Assembly: GCA_005656395.1 (NCBI GenBank)
Contig: SRSI01000073.1
Coordinates: 434,001 to 498,000 of the forward strand
Direction: 5' to 3'
Length of the DNA stretch: 64,000 nt
DNA from: Strongyloides papillosus
Taxonomy: Eukaryota > Nematoda > Chromadorea > Rhabditida > Strongyloididae
Part shown: piece after piece, positions 1 through 12,208 of the stretch
Position numbering within the stretch: the first letter of the stretch is position 1
Layout of the letters: each line of letters opens with the position of its first letter
The notes under the pieces: generated by a model
The model's input: only the letters and a program-made list of their open reading frames with translations
The model's database searches: none
Told to the model about the DNA's origin: nothing
Translations under genes and position numbers: made by a program

Positions 1-2167
1 ATTAAGAATATTATTTGGAGTTCCAGAATTTCTTCTGTATGCACTAAATAATTCAGATGCTGTTCTGGATTTTCTTTTTTCTGTCATTAAAGATGGTTCA
101 AATCCACAATTAGCATTAAAGAGGAAAATTAAATACTTTCTAGAAACTGAACCAAGAAGAATTTTATTCTCCATATCCGTAACAATTGGATAAGAACGTA
201 AATGTGCTGTATCACGTAATATTTCTCTTAATTGTCCATATGTTGTTGATCTAGTTATACAAACAACATCTTTTATCATGATTTTATCAATTTTCATTGT
301 GTGTACGGAAATTCTAGATGGTGGAAGTTCAGCCAAGTGAGGATACTTTTTAATTAAAATAATAGATTCATAAATAGATGGTTGAAGGAAGGATGATATA
401 GCATTACTAACCATTAAAGCAATTAAAACAGGAAGTAATGGTGATAATTGACCGGTTGTTTCACAGACAATAACAGCAATAGAAAGTGAATGTGTGACGG
501 AACCTGTATAAGCTGCAGCACCAACAACAGCGTATAAACCAGGATAAATTTGAGGTGCTCCTGGTCCACGTATACCTTCTGGAAATAGGAGTGCCATTAA
601 CTCTCCAATGATTCTACCACCACATGCTCCAATTACAAAACTAGGTACGAAAATACCTGCTGGTAAAGCTAATGTAATACAAATCGCCACAATGAAATAA
701 TTAACAATGAGGTAACCTAATAATGTTTGGATGACACTCGGATTTGTTTCATATAAACCTTCTTGTCTTGTGTATGAATCATAAGTACTCCAACGGTTAA
801 TAATATCCATACCACAACCTCTATCAGTCCCATTATATGAAACAGTCATTGTGCAATTAGAAATAAAATCGGCTAAAGTCTCACGGAATGACAATTTTCC
901 AGCAACTAAACTTCCAAAACCTTCAGGATATGTTATTAAACCAACAACAATAGCCATAAAGACAGTAAATTTAATACTATTATTATCACCAAATATTTTT
1001 TTGAAAATTTTGTTCTTCATTTTAAATACACATATTTGCCTATTGATATAAACAAAAAGTGCTCCAAAAACACCAGAAATTGCACCAATAAAAGCGAAAA
1101 TGGGTAATTCTTCAACAAGGAAAACTTCATTTGGAAAGTATGTTTGGTAATAAGCTGTTATTGTTCCGGCAATATGGGGTGGGATGATTGCTGCATTAGC
1201 AAATCTAAAGACTAAAGCACTGCAAGTTGTAGCAAAAAAAGCTCTCCAATAATTTTTGACGGCAAAATATTTATGGGTTGACTCGATTCCATACAATACA
1301 GCTCCAGCAGGGGCACTAAAAGTACATGCAATACCTACAGCACAACCAGAAGATAATATTTCAATTTTACGACCTTCAAAATTATCATAGAAACCTAGTT
1401 GTTTTAGAGCATGAGTACATTTCATCAACAATGCTCCAACAATAGCTCCCATATGTACAAATGGACCTTCTTTACCAACAGGAAAACCACTACCTAATGT
1501 AAACAAAAGACCCAATGTTTTTGATACCAATGTTTTGAATGTTAGATAATTTGGTAAATCAAAACCGTTCATGATAACTTTAACCTCTGGGATACCGGAA
1601 CCAATTGCTTGCTTAGAAATATATTGACAAGTCAATGCAGCAATAGTTATGAGAGCAGTAATGTAAAAAAGCCAAGTAAAGAAAGCCAGTGACGTATCAT
1701 GTGAGAGTGCCTTATCATATACCATAATTTTTACTATAAAAAATAATAATTAGTTAAAATTTGTATAGACCTACAATGAATCAAATATTCAATACCGACA
1801 TCAAGAGAGATTGAGAGAATAGCTGTAATAATACCTAACATAGCGGAAATTCCCCAATCTTCGATGAAGAAATTAAAAATATTCCTTCTGTGTCCTGAAA
1901 TATTAAAAGTAATGATTAATATAAAAAAAACTATATCTTACTTGCAAAAAATTGCGCCCAGGTTTCAGATTGAATTCTTTTATCAATTAAATCAATACTT
2001 TCTTCATCTTCTTTAAACTCACTTTCCTTCATATCGACAACATAATTTTCCCCATTTGAATCTCTATTGTTTAATTCTTCTGAGCGAACACGATTAACTT
2101 GGAATCGTGAATGCTCGTTGTCAGAGTCTCTACGTTCTTGTGACATTGTCACCAATGGCTCATCCAT
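1..2167 (-). CDS. CLC-type chloride channel, 5' part (truncated by window edge)
   Basis: Plasma-membrane voltage-gated chloride channel of the ClC-1/2-like class (nematode clh family). Exons read 2167-1942, 1894-1775 and 1733-1, joined by 47-nt and 41-nt introns with in-phase GTAAG/GTAGG donors and CAG/TAG acceptors. After an acidic cytoplasmic N-terminus the frame shows all CLC selectivity signatures: GSGIPEVK, GKEGPFVH (with the gating glutamate) and GIFVPSFVIGACGGR, then the start of a cytoplasmic CBS domain (TRSTTYGQLREILRDTAHLR). No stop occurs in the last 1733 nt, so the C-terminus lies outside the window. I chose the ATG at 2167 because TATTTTTAG, a splice acceptor, lies 2 nt upstream; an ATG at 2182 would put that acceptor inside the coding region. 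Family assignment is secure; which clh paralogue is not resolved. Confidence 0.93.
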
Positions 2168-5100
2168 TACTAAAAATATCATAATAAATTCCCTGTTTTT
2201 TAAGCCAAAACAATGACAAATAGCATTATTATATCACACGTCGTCAACTAATAAAATTATAAATAAAAAATTACTATTATCAATACATTACATCAATTTT
2301 TTAATTAGATTGCTTAATGAAAATATCTTAAAAAAAGTAACCTGTTTTTCATAAGTATTAATATTCAAACAAAGTACACATGTGAATGTTAACAAAAAAA
2401 GTTACAAAATAATAACAACTGAGATAATACCTTCATGATAAGATAATAAAAATATTGCTATAAAAAATATAATAATTGTTTGGTAAGTATATAATATGGA
2501 AAAACATTAAAAGCAGTCAGTTTAAAAATGGTATTTTCTATAATTAGTCTACCAAAACTAAAATGATATTTTTTCATTTAAAATTGCAAATATTATTTAA
2601 AATATATTTTTATCGTGGTATAGTGGAATGAAGGTAGGTTTGTGAAGGGATAGATAATAACTTTAATAATATAAAAATTCAATTTTAGGTACGAAAAAGT
2701 TTAAAAATCAAGAATTACTATATTTTTATACAGAATTTGTCTTAAAATAGACACTCCTATGCATAAATGAAATATTTCTAAAAAATCAATCATCTGGCGA
2801 AGGAGGTTGACTTTTTTTTTCAAATTCCACTATACACAATTAAATATCTTGAATATCACAGAAAAATAGATTATTTTTAGATATAAATAGCCTTGAAAAG
2901 TAAAAATTTATGAATATAAGAGAGAATGCACCCAAATGTACCAATTTTAGGTTATGCGCATAACTAAACTTCCTCTTTTTAAAAAAAGAATGTTATATAT
3001 AAGTGACAGGCGTTTTATTACCTTATATAAATTATAAACTTTAATCTACCAATACCAAAACATTATTTTTATTTATTAATTTGATTATTTTCAATTTTTT
3101 AATGAAAAAATGATCTAAATAAAAAGATTCAGAAATTATACAAGGTTGAAAAATATTTAAAATAAAATTGAAAATGTTTGTCAAAAATTTTTATCCATAT
3201 TTATAATAATAAAAAATTTTCTCTCATTCAACTTAAAAAGGAGTTGTCTGACGAAAAGAGAATAATTCAAAAGAGAATTGTATATGGAAATAAAGATTTT
3301 TATTATAAATACATTTAAATACTTTTGTACGAAGATTTTTGGTAAGTAAATAAGTTCTTTGACTTTTTACATGATATAATTTATTAATAATTACAATGAA
3401 AAATATGATATTGTACAAAAAGTTGTTTCTTTTTCACAAGATTTTTATGACGTCTAAAAGTTTTATTAAGATGATGTTAGTTAACTGCTGTTAAAAATGT
3501 TTAAAATAGTTGTAATGAGGATTTTTTATATGTAATATTTTTCTATGATATTGTTATTAGTATTATTTTATTATTACAACTAATTATAAACTTTAAATGA
3601 CGCTGGCAAAGGATCACATTCATTAAAAAATTTTTTTCAACTAATTTAAAACGGAAATGGAAGTGTTGGGGAAGGGAGTAGTGTAAGTGATCATCTATAG
3701 TCTCTCGTTTTTTTCAATAAAGTAATTAACAAACTTGATGTATCTAATTTAGGTAACATAATAAATTATGTCGTACTTTACAGTAAGATTTTTTGTTAAA
3801 TAAATAGTATAGAAAAATTATATCGTTTAGTTATAATATTATTTAAGATTAATTAATGCAATAAACCATCACAGTAAAAATGAATTATAGTTAGACCCAG
3901 AAAAAATCATGTATTTGTGATTTTGTTATACCAAATACTAATCACTTGACGTCGAAATAAATATATTTATTTATATATGCATTAAATATTATGTATTTTG
4001 GTTGTTTTAATGGTAGAAATTTGATTAAAAAGTGTGGCTGAAATATATAATCATGAATAGTGTTGGTGGAATAACTAAAAATATAACGTTTATTTACAGA
4101 TAAATTTTATACATATATTATAATTAAAACATGTTAATAAAAGATAAATAAATAAAAACATCCACAAGGACAAGGTAGTTATTTTTGGATTTCTTGGAAG
4201 TTGATACTAATTTGTTATTTATCTTTTTATATTATTTGCGTATATTCTAAATTATGTTACAATATTTTGTTGAAATAATTAAGTAAAAGTACAAAAAAAT
4301 TTGAATTAGGTTATGGTATTTAATTAAGTGGATAAGTAGTATTAAAATTTCATGTTCTTAAAACATATTTTTTTAAAGTACAGTGAATAGTAATAAGAGA
4401 AGAAATTTAATTGCAATATCAAATTTAATAATGATTTTTAAAAAGATATTTTTAAACTTATATAGATACTCTTTTTATGCTACTGTAAAAAACAATAATT
4501 TGTTAAAGTGTTGAAAATAATAATATTCATAAAATAGAGATGATACAAACATAATCAAAACTTTTTAGGATAAAGTGATATGCATATATTTGGAAAATAA
4601 ATAAAACTTTACTATCACCTTATTTTATTCTTAAAGTTATTGATAAAATTATAATTTGATTTTTAATGGTTCTTTAATAACAAGGTGAAATAGTGATATG
4701 AAATTTTGTTGGAAAATTCGTCATAGCTATATAATTCGTATAATTAATTTTTACTATAAATAAATGTAAAATAAATATTTAATCTTACGAGAAGATAAAG
4801 ATGCACATTTACAGAAAACTTTTGAAATGATAATATAACTTAAACCATGGAAATAGAGATGTAATAAACTTTTAGTTCTTAGAATAAAAATGAAAGAAGA
4901 TAATTATCATGTATTCATTTCAATATTATTATTTGTTTAGTTATTTTTTCATTAGTTGACTATAAAAATGTACATTTGAATTTATTAATTTGTCACATAT
5001 TGTTCATAAAGATAGTGGATAGAAGACTCGTTATGATGCATTTATACTTTCAAGGACACTTTTCTCTTAACGCTTTTTTTGACAAAATCCAAAGCACAAA

Positions 5101-6731
5101 ATTAAAATATTAAAATTAAATGTTATATCTTATTTCACATGCCATTTATTTTACATTTTTCTGTTGCGTCATTTGCTATGTAATACAACATGGGTTCGAT
5201 ACCTTCGATACACATTTTATTTTATTTATGATGTTTTCTGAAAGTGTTAACGCATATAATAGTTAAGATGGATGTGAAGTATAATTATTATTTGATATTT
5301 TTATAAAAGAATACACCAAAACTTCGGTGGCTTATTTGTCATCTCGTATATGTTAAGATCAAATCGTTTGTTATCATTGTGTAGCATTTAAAATATTGCA
5401 ATTGTAGAGGATTAATAGTTTTTTATTCTTAAATACTGATGTATCAATTGATTTAGCATTATAAAGTATGGAAAGTAAGAGTCATATTATTTTGCTTGTG
5501 CTTCTGTGATAGACGATTGTATGATTATTCATAGAAGAAATTGAAAACATTTTTATTAGTAAAACAAAATAGTGCCCCAGTTTATGCCTTATCTTCGAGA
5601 AATTTTATTTCGAGACTGTTTTTTTTAATACAACCATACGCAAAAGCAGGACATGGATCTAAATTTACAATAGTCATATAAATTTTTTTCCATGTGGACC
5701 TTTTAAATAGAAAAGACAATTCTTATGACAAACAGAGGTTAATATTTATAAATTTTGAGTTACATAATATAATAAATCTAATTTCTTCAAATAAATTAAC
5801 TTTCTTCTATATTTTTGATAATCAAATGATCATTAACTCTGTAATGATTATATGCTGATGTTCTCACAAGTTGTTTATATACATTATCATTACTACTTTT
5901 TTCAAAAGTAGTTTGTTCAATACATCCTAATATATTCATAGTTTTCTTCATAGGTTAGAAATTATTTACCTATTCTTTCGGAACAACTATTTCGTCAATT
6001 TCTGACTAAAATATTTAGAACATTTTTGATAAAAAAGAAAATACCAATGTAGTGGTAGAAAGTAAAAAAATAGTAAGTTATTAATACATCTTTTGCCATA
6101 TCTGCGAAATTATGTGCTCATAAGATAAGTGATTTCAGGTTATCAAAATGTTTTGATAATAAATGGCTTTTCTCTTTTTATAGTTGATGCATTATAAATA
6201 TACAACAAAATCTATCTTAATATAAATAATTTTAAAAAATAAAATAGTTTCAATATTAAATATGGACAATTGCATAAATTTACACAACCAAAGTGATAAA
6301 GTATTAACAAAAAATAGTAAAATTCGATTAAATCTATAAAGTTTACTTTTGCTACATTTGATTAATACTGCTCAGAAAAAAAAGTTACTATTACATTAAA
6401 AGATATGCAAATGGAATTTGAGAATAATTTTTTATCCAGTAATACAAATATTTTACTAATAACTTTGTTTAAATAATAAATAACGTCAAACAAATAAGAA
6501 TCTCTTGCTTATATTTTTTATATTTATTAATTAGTAGTAATTAATAAAGAAACTTAGTTATGGTATAATACTATTAAATAGTTAATCAATTTTAAGCACA
6601 AAAATGGAGCAAAAAATACTTTAAGAAAAACTAATATATTAAAAAAGATATTTACATTTCTATGCCTGCAAAATTTATTATTGTTTCCTCAAAGCAAATT
6701 TACTTTAGTTAAAAAAATAAATTAATAATGC
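2168..6731. other. Intergenic, no supported gene
   Basis: About 4.5 kb of very AT-rich sequence between the divergent channel gene and the Arg-rich secreted gene. The only ORFs are short, low-complexity and lack splice or signal-peptide context. No tRNA with both A and B boxes was found. It probably holds the promoter of the channel gene. Confidence 0.6.
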
Positions 6732-6738
6732 TATAAAA
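6732..6738 (+). promoter_or_regulatory. TATA-like box of the 6781 gene
   Basis: TATAAAA lies 49 nt before the ATG of the Arg-rich secreted protein, a spacing that recurs in other genes of this window. Inferred from motif and position only. Confidence 0.35.
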
Positions 6739-6780
6739 AGTTTAAAAAGTCTATTTTTTTATTCTATTTTATTTCCTCTA

Positions 6781-7179
6781 ATGAATATGGTATTTATTAA
6801 TATAAAAAATCTTATATTAATTTTTGCCTTCACAATTTTTACTAATTCATTCATAGTAAATTCAGTGGAGGAAAATTCCGAGGACCTTTTCCGTAGATCA
6901 TTGATGGCTAATTCAAATATATTTTCAATTATCAATAGTTTTGGAGACGATAGCCAATTAGTTGTTAAAAGACAAGCAGGTAGAAGAAGACCTGGAGCTG
7001 CAGCTAGAAGAAATTCACCTGCCGCAAGAAGAAGAAGGAGAAGAAGAAGAGGTAGAAATGGACAAATACAACAATTACGAAATCAGGTTCAAAGTTTACA
7101 AGCCCAAGTTAATGCATTGCAACAAGCTCTTAGTGGTAGTGGTGGTAATGTCGGTGGCCAAGACGAATATTACTATTGA
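6781..7179 (+). CDS. Small secreted Arg-rich protein with coiled-coil tail
   Basis: Intronless 132-aa protein of unrecognised family. Residues 1-29 form a hydrophobic signal peptide. A short acidic/polar propeptide-like stretch follows (about 30-62) and ends in a VVKRQ dibasic site near residue 63, suggesting furin-type processing. The mature part opens with a strongly basic Arg/Ala/Pro segment containing eight consecutive Arg (about 84-91), then a heptad-like QIQQLRNQVQSLQAQVNALQ helix, and a Ser/Gly tail ending DEYYY. The layout (signal, propeptide, cationic block, coiled coil) would suit a secreted peptide that binds acidic surfaces or nucleic acid and oligomerises, but that is inference. 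A TATA-like box lies 49 nt upstream; AATAAA overlaps the stop and another AATAAA lies about 95 nt on. A +1-frame ORF at 6962-7183 overlaps it and is taken as a shadow. Confidence 0.75.
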   Translation: MNMVFINIKNLILIFAFTIFTNSFIVNSVEENSEDLFRRSLMANSNIFSIINSFGDDSQLVVKRQAGRRRPGAAARRNSPAARRRRRRRRGRNGQIQQLRNQVQSLQAQVNALQQALSGSGGNVGGQDEYYY

Positions 7180-7645
7180 ATAAAGTTAAAAATCTCGAAA
7201 ATAATAATAACAGCATTAAAAAACCAATTTTAATTAATTTTTGAATATTTCAAATAGAAAATTCTGTTAATTATCAATAAAAGTTTTTCATTTTTAAACA
7301 TGTTTTTATGAATAATGACCTTATAAATGAAATCACAACAAAAATAAACGAAATTTTTGTCTTAGGAATCTAATAAACATAATAAGAATAGTTAAATTGA
7401 ATATTTAAATTTTAAACACAACGTTTTGAAGTAAAACGGTCAAAAATTTTGATTACTTTTTAATCTAAAAAACATATGATTGGCAAAGTTTTATTTTTAA
7501 CTTTTCCATCGTTTTGTTGTTTTCATACAAGTTGTAGTGTTGTATAGTTTTAAAATACATAATGACATAATTAATCTTAAAATAAAGTAAACAAAGAAGA
7601 GATATAGTAATATATGAATAGTAATAATTTTTATGAAAGTTGTGT
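7180..7645. other. Intergenic, 3' flanks of convergent genes
   Basis: AT-rich spacer holding poly(A)-signal-like AATAAA sequences after the 6781 gene (for example near 7276). No coding signal. Confidence 0.5.
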
Positions 7646-8690
7646 CTACATTACTCTAAAAAATAGTTTAAATCCACCACTAAAAAATAATAAATTGTAG
7701 TATAAGATAACATGGTAATCTTTAGAAAGGAAAATAGTTCTTGGATTTTTCCCACAAAATAATTCTCCAGTAAGCGTTTTATCAGGTAAGAGTTTAACTT
7801 CCGAACAGTTTGAAAATTTGCAAACTTTTGAACCAGATGTAACAATAATATACTCAAATTTTAACATAATTTTTTTACCTATGACTGTTCTTATATGATA
7901 AATACATCTTTTAGATCCTTTAACTTCAAGTTTTTGTAACTTCTTTAAAACTACAATATCTGATTGACCACAGCTTCTTAAAGGAGGAGCAATTTTTTCA
8001 CAAAACTGACTAGTAAAACCATCAACACAAAACGACTACAATTTTTTGGACTTTGATAGGAACCGTGTTGACAATATAGATATAAGGTATTTTTGCAAAT
8101 GTTTGCACAATGATAAAGATTTAATGCTTTGATATCATTAAATACAAGTTTATCTAAATGACCAAGTGTTTTGGTGTATAGAAAATTTTTTGGCAAGATT
8201 GTATAATTGCCATTTTTAGAGTGTGCTCGCACGTCTTCATGTAACAAAGATCCATAATCAAATAGTATACCTAATGTATTTCAATGTTTTGATTTTACAA
8301 CTGAGAATCATCACGATACCCCCGACGAATATTTTTTGGAAATATGTACAGATGCTCATTTCTATCTATTCTACTATGTTCATGGAAAAATCCTAATGCA
8401 TGTAAAATTTCATGTTGGATTTTTTGAATTCTCATGCACTCATCTCCTAAACTTACAATTTGCCAGGTTTTCATACCTTGCTTTCCTAATTGTGAGTAAC
8501 AACCATTTCCTTTATAAAAAATAATCCCTGATTTAGTTTCAATGGTCCCTGGAATTTCTTTAAATGTTAAACATGTTTCGGCTTGTAATTCAGCCAATGT
8601 CGCCCTGACCATAACAGCGTTAACACCATTTTCAATATAATATAATAATGGAAACTCCTATTTTATTTCTTTTGCCTTTTAATTTTTCTC
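7646..8690 (-). pseudogene. Astacin metalloprotease pseudogene (intact zinc motif, frameshifted)
   Basis: Remains of a secreted astacin (M12A) with catalytic, EGF-like and CUB parts. The catalytic piece (about 8660-8295) keeps the full zinc signature HEILHALGFFHEHSRIDRN. The frame then breaks: the Met-turn region continues in another frame (8270-8010) as FDYGSLLHED, where the usual Met-turn SxMHY is lost. A second break inside the EGF-like segment (about 8015-8040) shifts to a third frame that carries the CUB domain to the stop at 7646. A further frame change near 8660 separates the RNKI mature start from the catalytic domain. No plausible intron explains these shifts; the gap at 8250-8290 would give only a 28-nt intron and still the wrong frame. 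At least three frameshifts make this a pseudogene unless the assembly is poor. It contrasts with the 29.7-44.7 kb family, which has open frames but lost ligands. Confidence 0.8.
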
Positions 8691-10392
8691 TTTTTTCTAA
8701 TATTTAATTTATTTGTAAAATTACCATTTCTATGTATTATAACTTTTTTACAATTTGTTTCTTCTAAAAACAAGAATTTTTTTAAAATATATATGTTGTG
8801 ATTAACAGCGAACTAAAGCATTCACAAAATATTGACTAATCATATCAACTTACGGAATAATTTAATAAAAAACTAATAATTACTATTAGTATTACTCCTA
8901 TTAACATAATTGATTGAAATTTTTTAAAATATTTTTATAATATAATATAATGTTAATGTTTTTTAGTTAAAATCAGTAATAAATTTTATTTTCTTGGTAA
9001 AAATTCTGAAAACACTTTTTAATGTAAATATTATATAACAAATAAATTTCATTTAACATTGCTAAAATTTAATGGCTTCAGAACATTTGCATATTTAGTA
9101 CAATAAAAAACCAGGAGTGATTTTGATATGTTATATTTATGAAATATCCAAAGCATCATTCACTGTTTTTACACAATATTTATTATGTCATGTATAATGC
9201 GTTCCACAAAAATCCAAGTAATTAATTAAAATTTTGTAAACATTTTTAATGTGATATAAAACATCTAAACTTAGTTATTTACTTATTATAAATCTATCTT
9301 GATGTCAATCAAGAATTGTGTAGCAGATGACAACTTGTAATTTTGCTTGACCGGTCAATGAACGTTTAAGCAAAACATACATTTAAAAAAAGATCTGTAG
9401 GTAACCGATCATGAAAAATGTAAATATATAAAAACCATTTTTGTAATCTATCTTATTTTATTAACAAACAAAATAAGTATTACAATTTAATTTTTTTATG
9501 TATTATTAGATTTTATTTTTAGATTCACTAATATACGAAGTAGCATTTAACCGTGACACTTACCCTAAGAAATTAAAAAAGTAAATTTTTATCGTCTTTT
9601 TTTAAATTGCTTAAAATACAATGTATCTTTTAAAAAATATGCTTTTTAAAATTTAAAAAAATAAGTTTTTAATTTTTCTTTATGTTTAATATGTTCAAAT
9701 GGCTTAAACTTTGATTATTTAATTAAAGAAATCAATTTTATTGAAAAGTATTTTTTTTAAAAAATGCTTCTACTATTTCTGACCGGATCCCAAAAACTAA
9801 TATTTATAGTAATCATTTTTTATGATTTTACAACGCTTTCAAAAATGTTTTTTATATATGTATGTTTTGTCTAAGCGGTCACGCAAAATTGACAGGTGGC
9901 ACTTAAAGAAGTATTATTTAAAAATTTTATACAACTTCTTAGAAAATACCAAAAATCTTCTATCATTTATATTCGAGAATTAGTCTACATTTAGACAAAA
10001 GAAATTGCAAATAACTTTACATTTATATCTTTCCACATTTTTTATTTTTATATTCATTTTGAATCTACAACTCTCATGAAATTAAGAAGTATTCTATGGA
10101 ATTTTGGAAATTAATCATATTTGTCTCTCGCAACATTTTTGCGATCTTTGCACTTTGGGTCATGATTTTAATTTCTGGTGCATGGGATATTTTGTTTTTG
10201 CTGTGCAGCAATAAGTAAATACAATATACGTGTGATCAAAATATTTCTCAATAAGTTCATGTGATCAAAAACTTTGTGAGGCATCTTGTATAGAAAAACA
10301 ATTCTATTGACGTTAAATTTTTGGATAATATTTCAGTATTTTTATAATTTGAAAGTTGTAGATTCTGATAAATATTTGCTAATTATTTTGAG
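8691..10392. other. Intergenic
   Basis: AT-rich spacer between the astacin pseudogene and the first 97-aa orphan. The only item of note is a 40-codon hydrophobic ORF at 10096-10218, listed separately. Confidence 0.5.
10096..10218 (+). CDS. Possible 40-aa single-membrane-span microprotein
   Basis: ATG-to-TAA ORF of 40 codons with an almost continuous hydrophobic stretch (residues 6-36, including IFALWVMILISGAWDILFLL) in slightly GC-richer sequence than its surroundings. No homologue is recognised and no clear promoter or splice signals flank it. It may be chance. Confidence 0.15.
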   Translation: MEFWKLIIFVSRNIFAIFALWVMILISGAWDILFLLCSNK

Positions 10393-10400
10393 TATAAAAT
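10393..10400 (+). promoter_or_regulatory. TATA-like box of the 10434 gene
   Basis: TATAAAAT 41 nt before the ATG; the paralogue at 56059 has TATATAAT in the matching position within conserved upstream sequence. Confidence 0.35.
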
Positions 10401-10433
10401 AAATTTTTTTATCGATTTAGATCACTTCAAAAT

Positions 10434-10727
10434 ATGAATTTAAAAAATATTCTTTCTACAATTTTTCTCTTTGGAATTAATCTTCTATTAACCCATCAAT
10501 ATTATCATAAATGTCAATGGAAAATAAGAAAACAATCAAAATGCTATCTTCTTATTAGTATAGAAGGACCTGAAGTAAGATTCAAAGTTTTACCAGCATT
10601 AATGCAAGCAGATTATAATAATCTGCAATTTTATTATAATCAACGTAGATATAATGCTAAAACTGCAGATTTAATGAATTTATATGTTATAAATAACTTA
10701 AATCAAACAAATATTGCAAGTTTTTAA
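10434..10727 (+). CDS. 97-aa secreted orphan, copy 1
   Basis: Unrecognised small protein with an N-terminal signal peptide (residues 1-21) and two cysteines in the [18 protein letters not shown] block, followed by a conserved SIEGPEV segment and a C-terminus rich in Asn/Tyr/Leu. A paralogue of identical length lies at 56059-56352 on the same strand, about 46 kb away, with roughly 70% identity by eye and similarity extending into both flanks. The core ([31 protein letters not shown]) is nearly invariant between the copies, which supports coding. An alternative model uses a 36-nt intron (10720-10755, weak GTTTTT donor, CTAG acceptor) and ends at 10790 with a [10 protein letters not shown] tail; the paralogue keeps the same sites and open frame, so this ending deserves testing. 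Confidence 0.75.
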   Translation: MNLKNILSTIFLFGINLLLTHQYYHKCQWKIRKQSKCYLLISIEGPEVRFKVLPALMQADYNNLQFYYNQRRYNAKTADLMNLYVINNLNQTNIASF

Positions 10728-10790
10728 ATTCTAGCTCTAATAACTTTCTACCTAGGCAAGAATTTGTACACGATTCAAGTTAAGATATAA

Positions 10791-11692
10791 ATTTCCAACG
10801 TACCTCTTTTTCGTAAATTCATATAGAAATAAAAAGAAGCAATTGAAAAGTTACGCGAAATGTAATGTTTTTTTTTTGTATTTTAATAACTTTTTTAGAT
10901 GTAAATTCATGGTGAATAAAAAAATTTGAAATTAAAACCAACTTAAAATACTTTAAACGAATTTGAAAAATTATAGCATGTGATATAAGTTAAAAAAGTT
11001 GAATCTTGAAAAATGACAGAAATAGAATAACAATTTATAGCATTATCTTGTTAAATAGTCATTTGAAAGTTATTTTATTCTAAAGACATAGATTTAAAAT
11101 AAATTTATTAAATCACAACAGTTAATTCTTTTTGGATATCATGGATTCTATATATTCACCTTATACCATAGTAGTTAATAATTAATTAAATACGTAGTAA
11201 TTTTCTATGACAGTGAATTGGAAGCTCAAGAAACAAAAATCAGTCACTTAAAAATACGTTATTAATTTTAAAATTTTTAACTTTTGTGCTACATTCTTTA
11301 GAGAATCCTTCATGTAATTTTGTTTAAAAACACATTTTTGTTTAACATGTTCGGCCTTCAAAATAACCAAGAAAGTATGTAGTTCATAAATATTTAACTA
11401 ATTTTATTTGCTATTGTTCTGTTTTTAATTTATTAATTCTAGTTACTATATTTTGATATGATTTTTAATTTTTTCATACCTCTTTAAATTCTATCAGGAT
11501 TTTACAACATAGAATTCTAACATCTATATTTTTTCAATGTATTTTTAACTTTAGAATCAAATCCATTTAAAAATAATAAAATCATAATTAAATAGGCAAC
11601 AAGTTTCCAATAGATTAAATATTAAAATGATTCCTTCATACGAAATATTATAGTATAAACTTAATTTATTTTGCTTGTAGATTTCCATAGAA
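10791..11692. other. Intergenic
   Basis: AT-rich spacer with no coding signal. TTTCCATAG just before 11693 resembles a trans-splice acceptor for the transthyretin-like gene. Confidence 0.5.
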
Positions 11693-12208
11693 ATGATTTT
11701 AAAAATAATTACTATTATTCTGACATTCTTTGTTTCTAACATTTTGTCGAATCAGTTGATGCGCGGACGTGTACCTACAAAAGTGTCAGGAAAATTCACA
11801 TGTCATGGTGCTCCTGAAAAAAATGTTCAAGTTGTGATTCTGGTTCGAAACATATGGGGTAAACAAACGACAATTTCTACTGTTCGTACTGGACTAAATG
11901 GTCTTCTTCTAATGTCAATACCAGATGCTACTTTCAAATCAAAAGGTTAATCAATGAATGAGATATTTAATACTATATTTTTAGAAGTCCTGCTACGTAT
12001 TGGTCATCACTGTGGAGATCCCACTCCAGGATGTCAGATGATCTTTACTCGGCCACTTCCATCAAAAGATAGAAATAATAGAAGAACATCATATAGAAGA
12101 TATTATCAATTGGGAAATACTGAATTAGGAAGAGTGCCTTTTTCGCAAACTAAAGTCTGTAGTAACGGTCCTCGTCGAAGAATGTCGCTTTTAAACAGAA
12201 GACATTAA
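11693..12208 (+). CDS. Transthyretin-like (TTL/TTR) secreted protein
   Basis: Nematode-specific transthyretin-like family member, secreted, about 158 aa from two exons: 11693-11945 and 11985-12208, joined by a 39-nt intron (GTTAAT...TTTTTAG) that splices g|aa to make a Glu codon in frame. Residues 1-19 are a signal peptide. The TTL core follows: VSGKFTCHGAPEKNVQVVIL (family VxGxLxCxGxP motif), a middle segment with VRTGLNGLLLMSIPD, then RIGHHCGDPTPGCQMIF, which supplies the second cysteine pair typical of the family. The C-terminal tail is basic and Arg-rich. Family function is extracellular ligand or adaptor binding; the specific role here is unknown. The ATG sits 2 nt after an acceptor-like TTTCCATAG. 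Confidence 0.85.

Noticed and set aside
2611..2660. tRNA-like A box (TGGTATAGTGG)
   Set aside because: No B box (GGTTCRANNCC) and no acceptor stem within tRNA distance.
5188..5205. tRNA-like B box (GGTTCGATACC)
   Set aside because: No matching A box upstream and no cloverleaf can be formed.
6962..7183. 73-codon overlapping ORF
   Set aside because: Shifted-frame shadow of the Arg-rich gene; its Glu-rich composition is a by-product of the AGA-rich tract, and it lacks a signal peptide.
8248..8294. 28-nt GT...AG intron joining astacin pieces
   Set aside because: Shorter than any credible intron here, and removing it still does not restore the frame.
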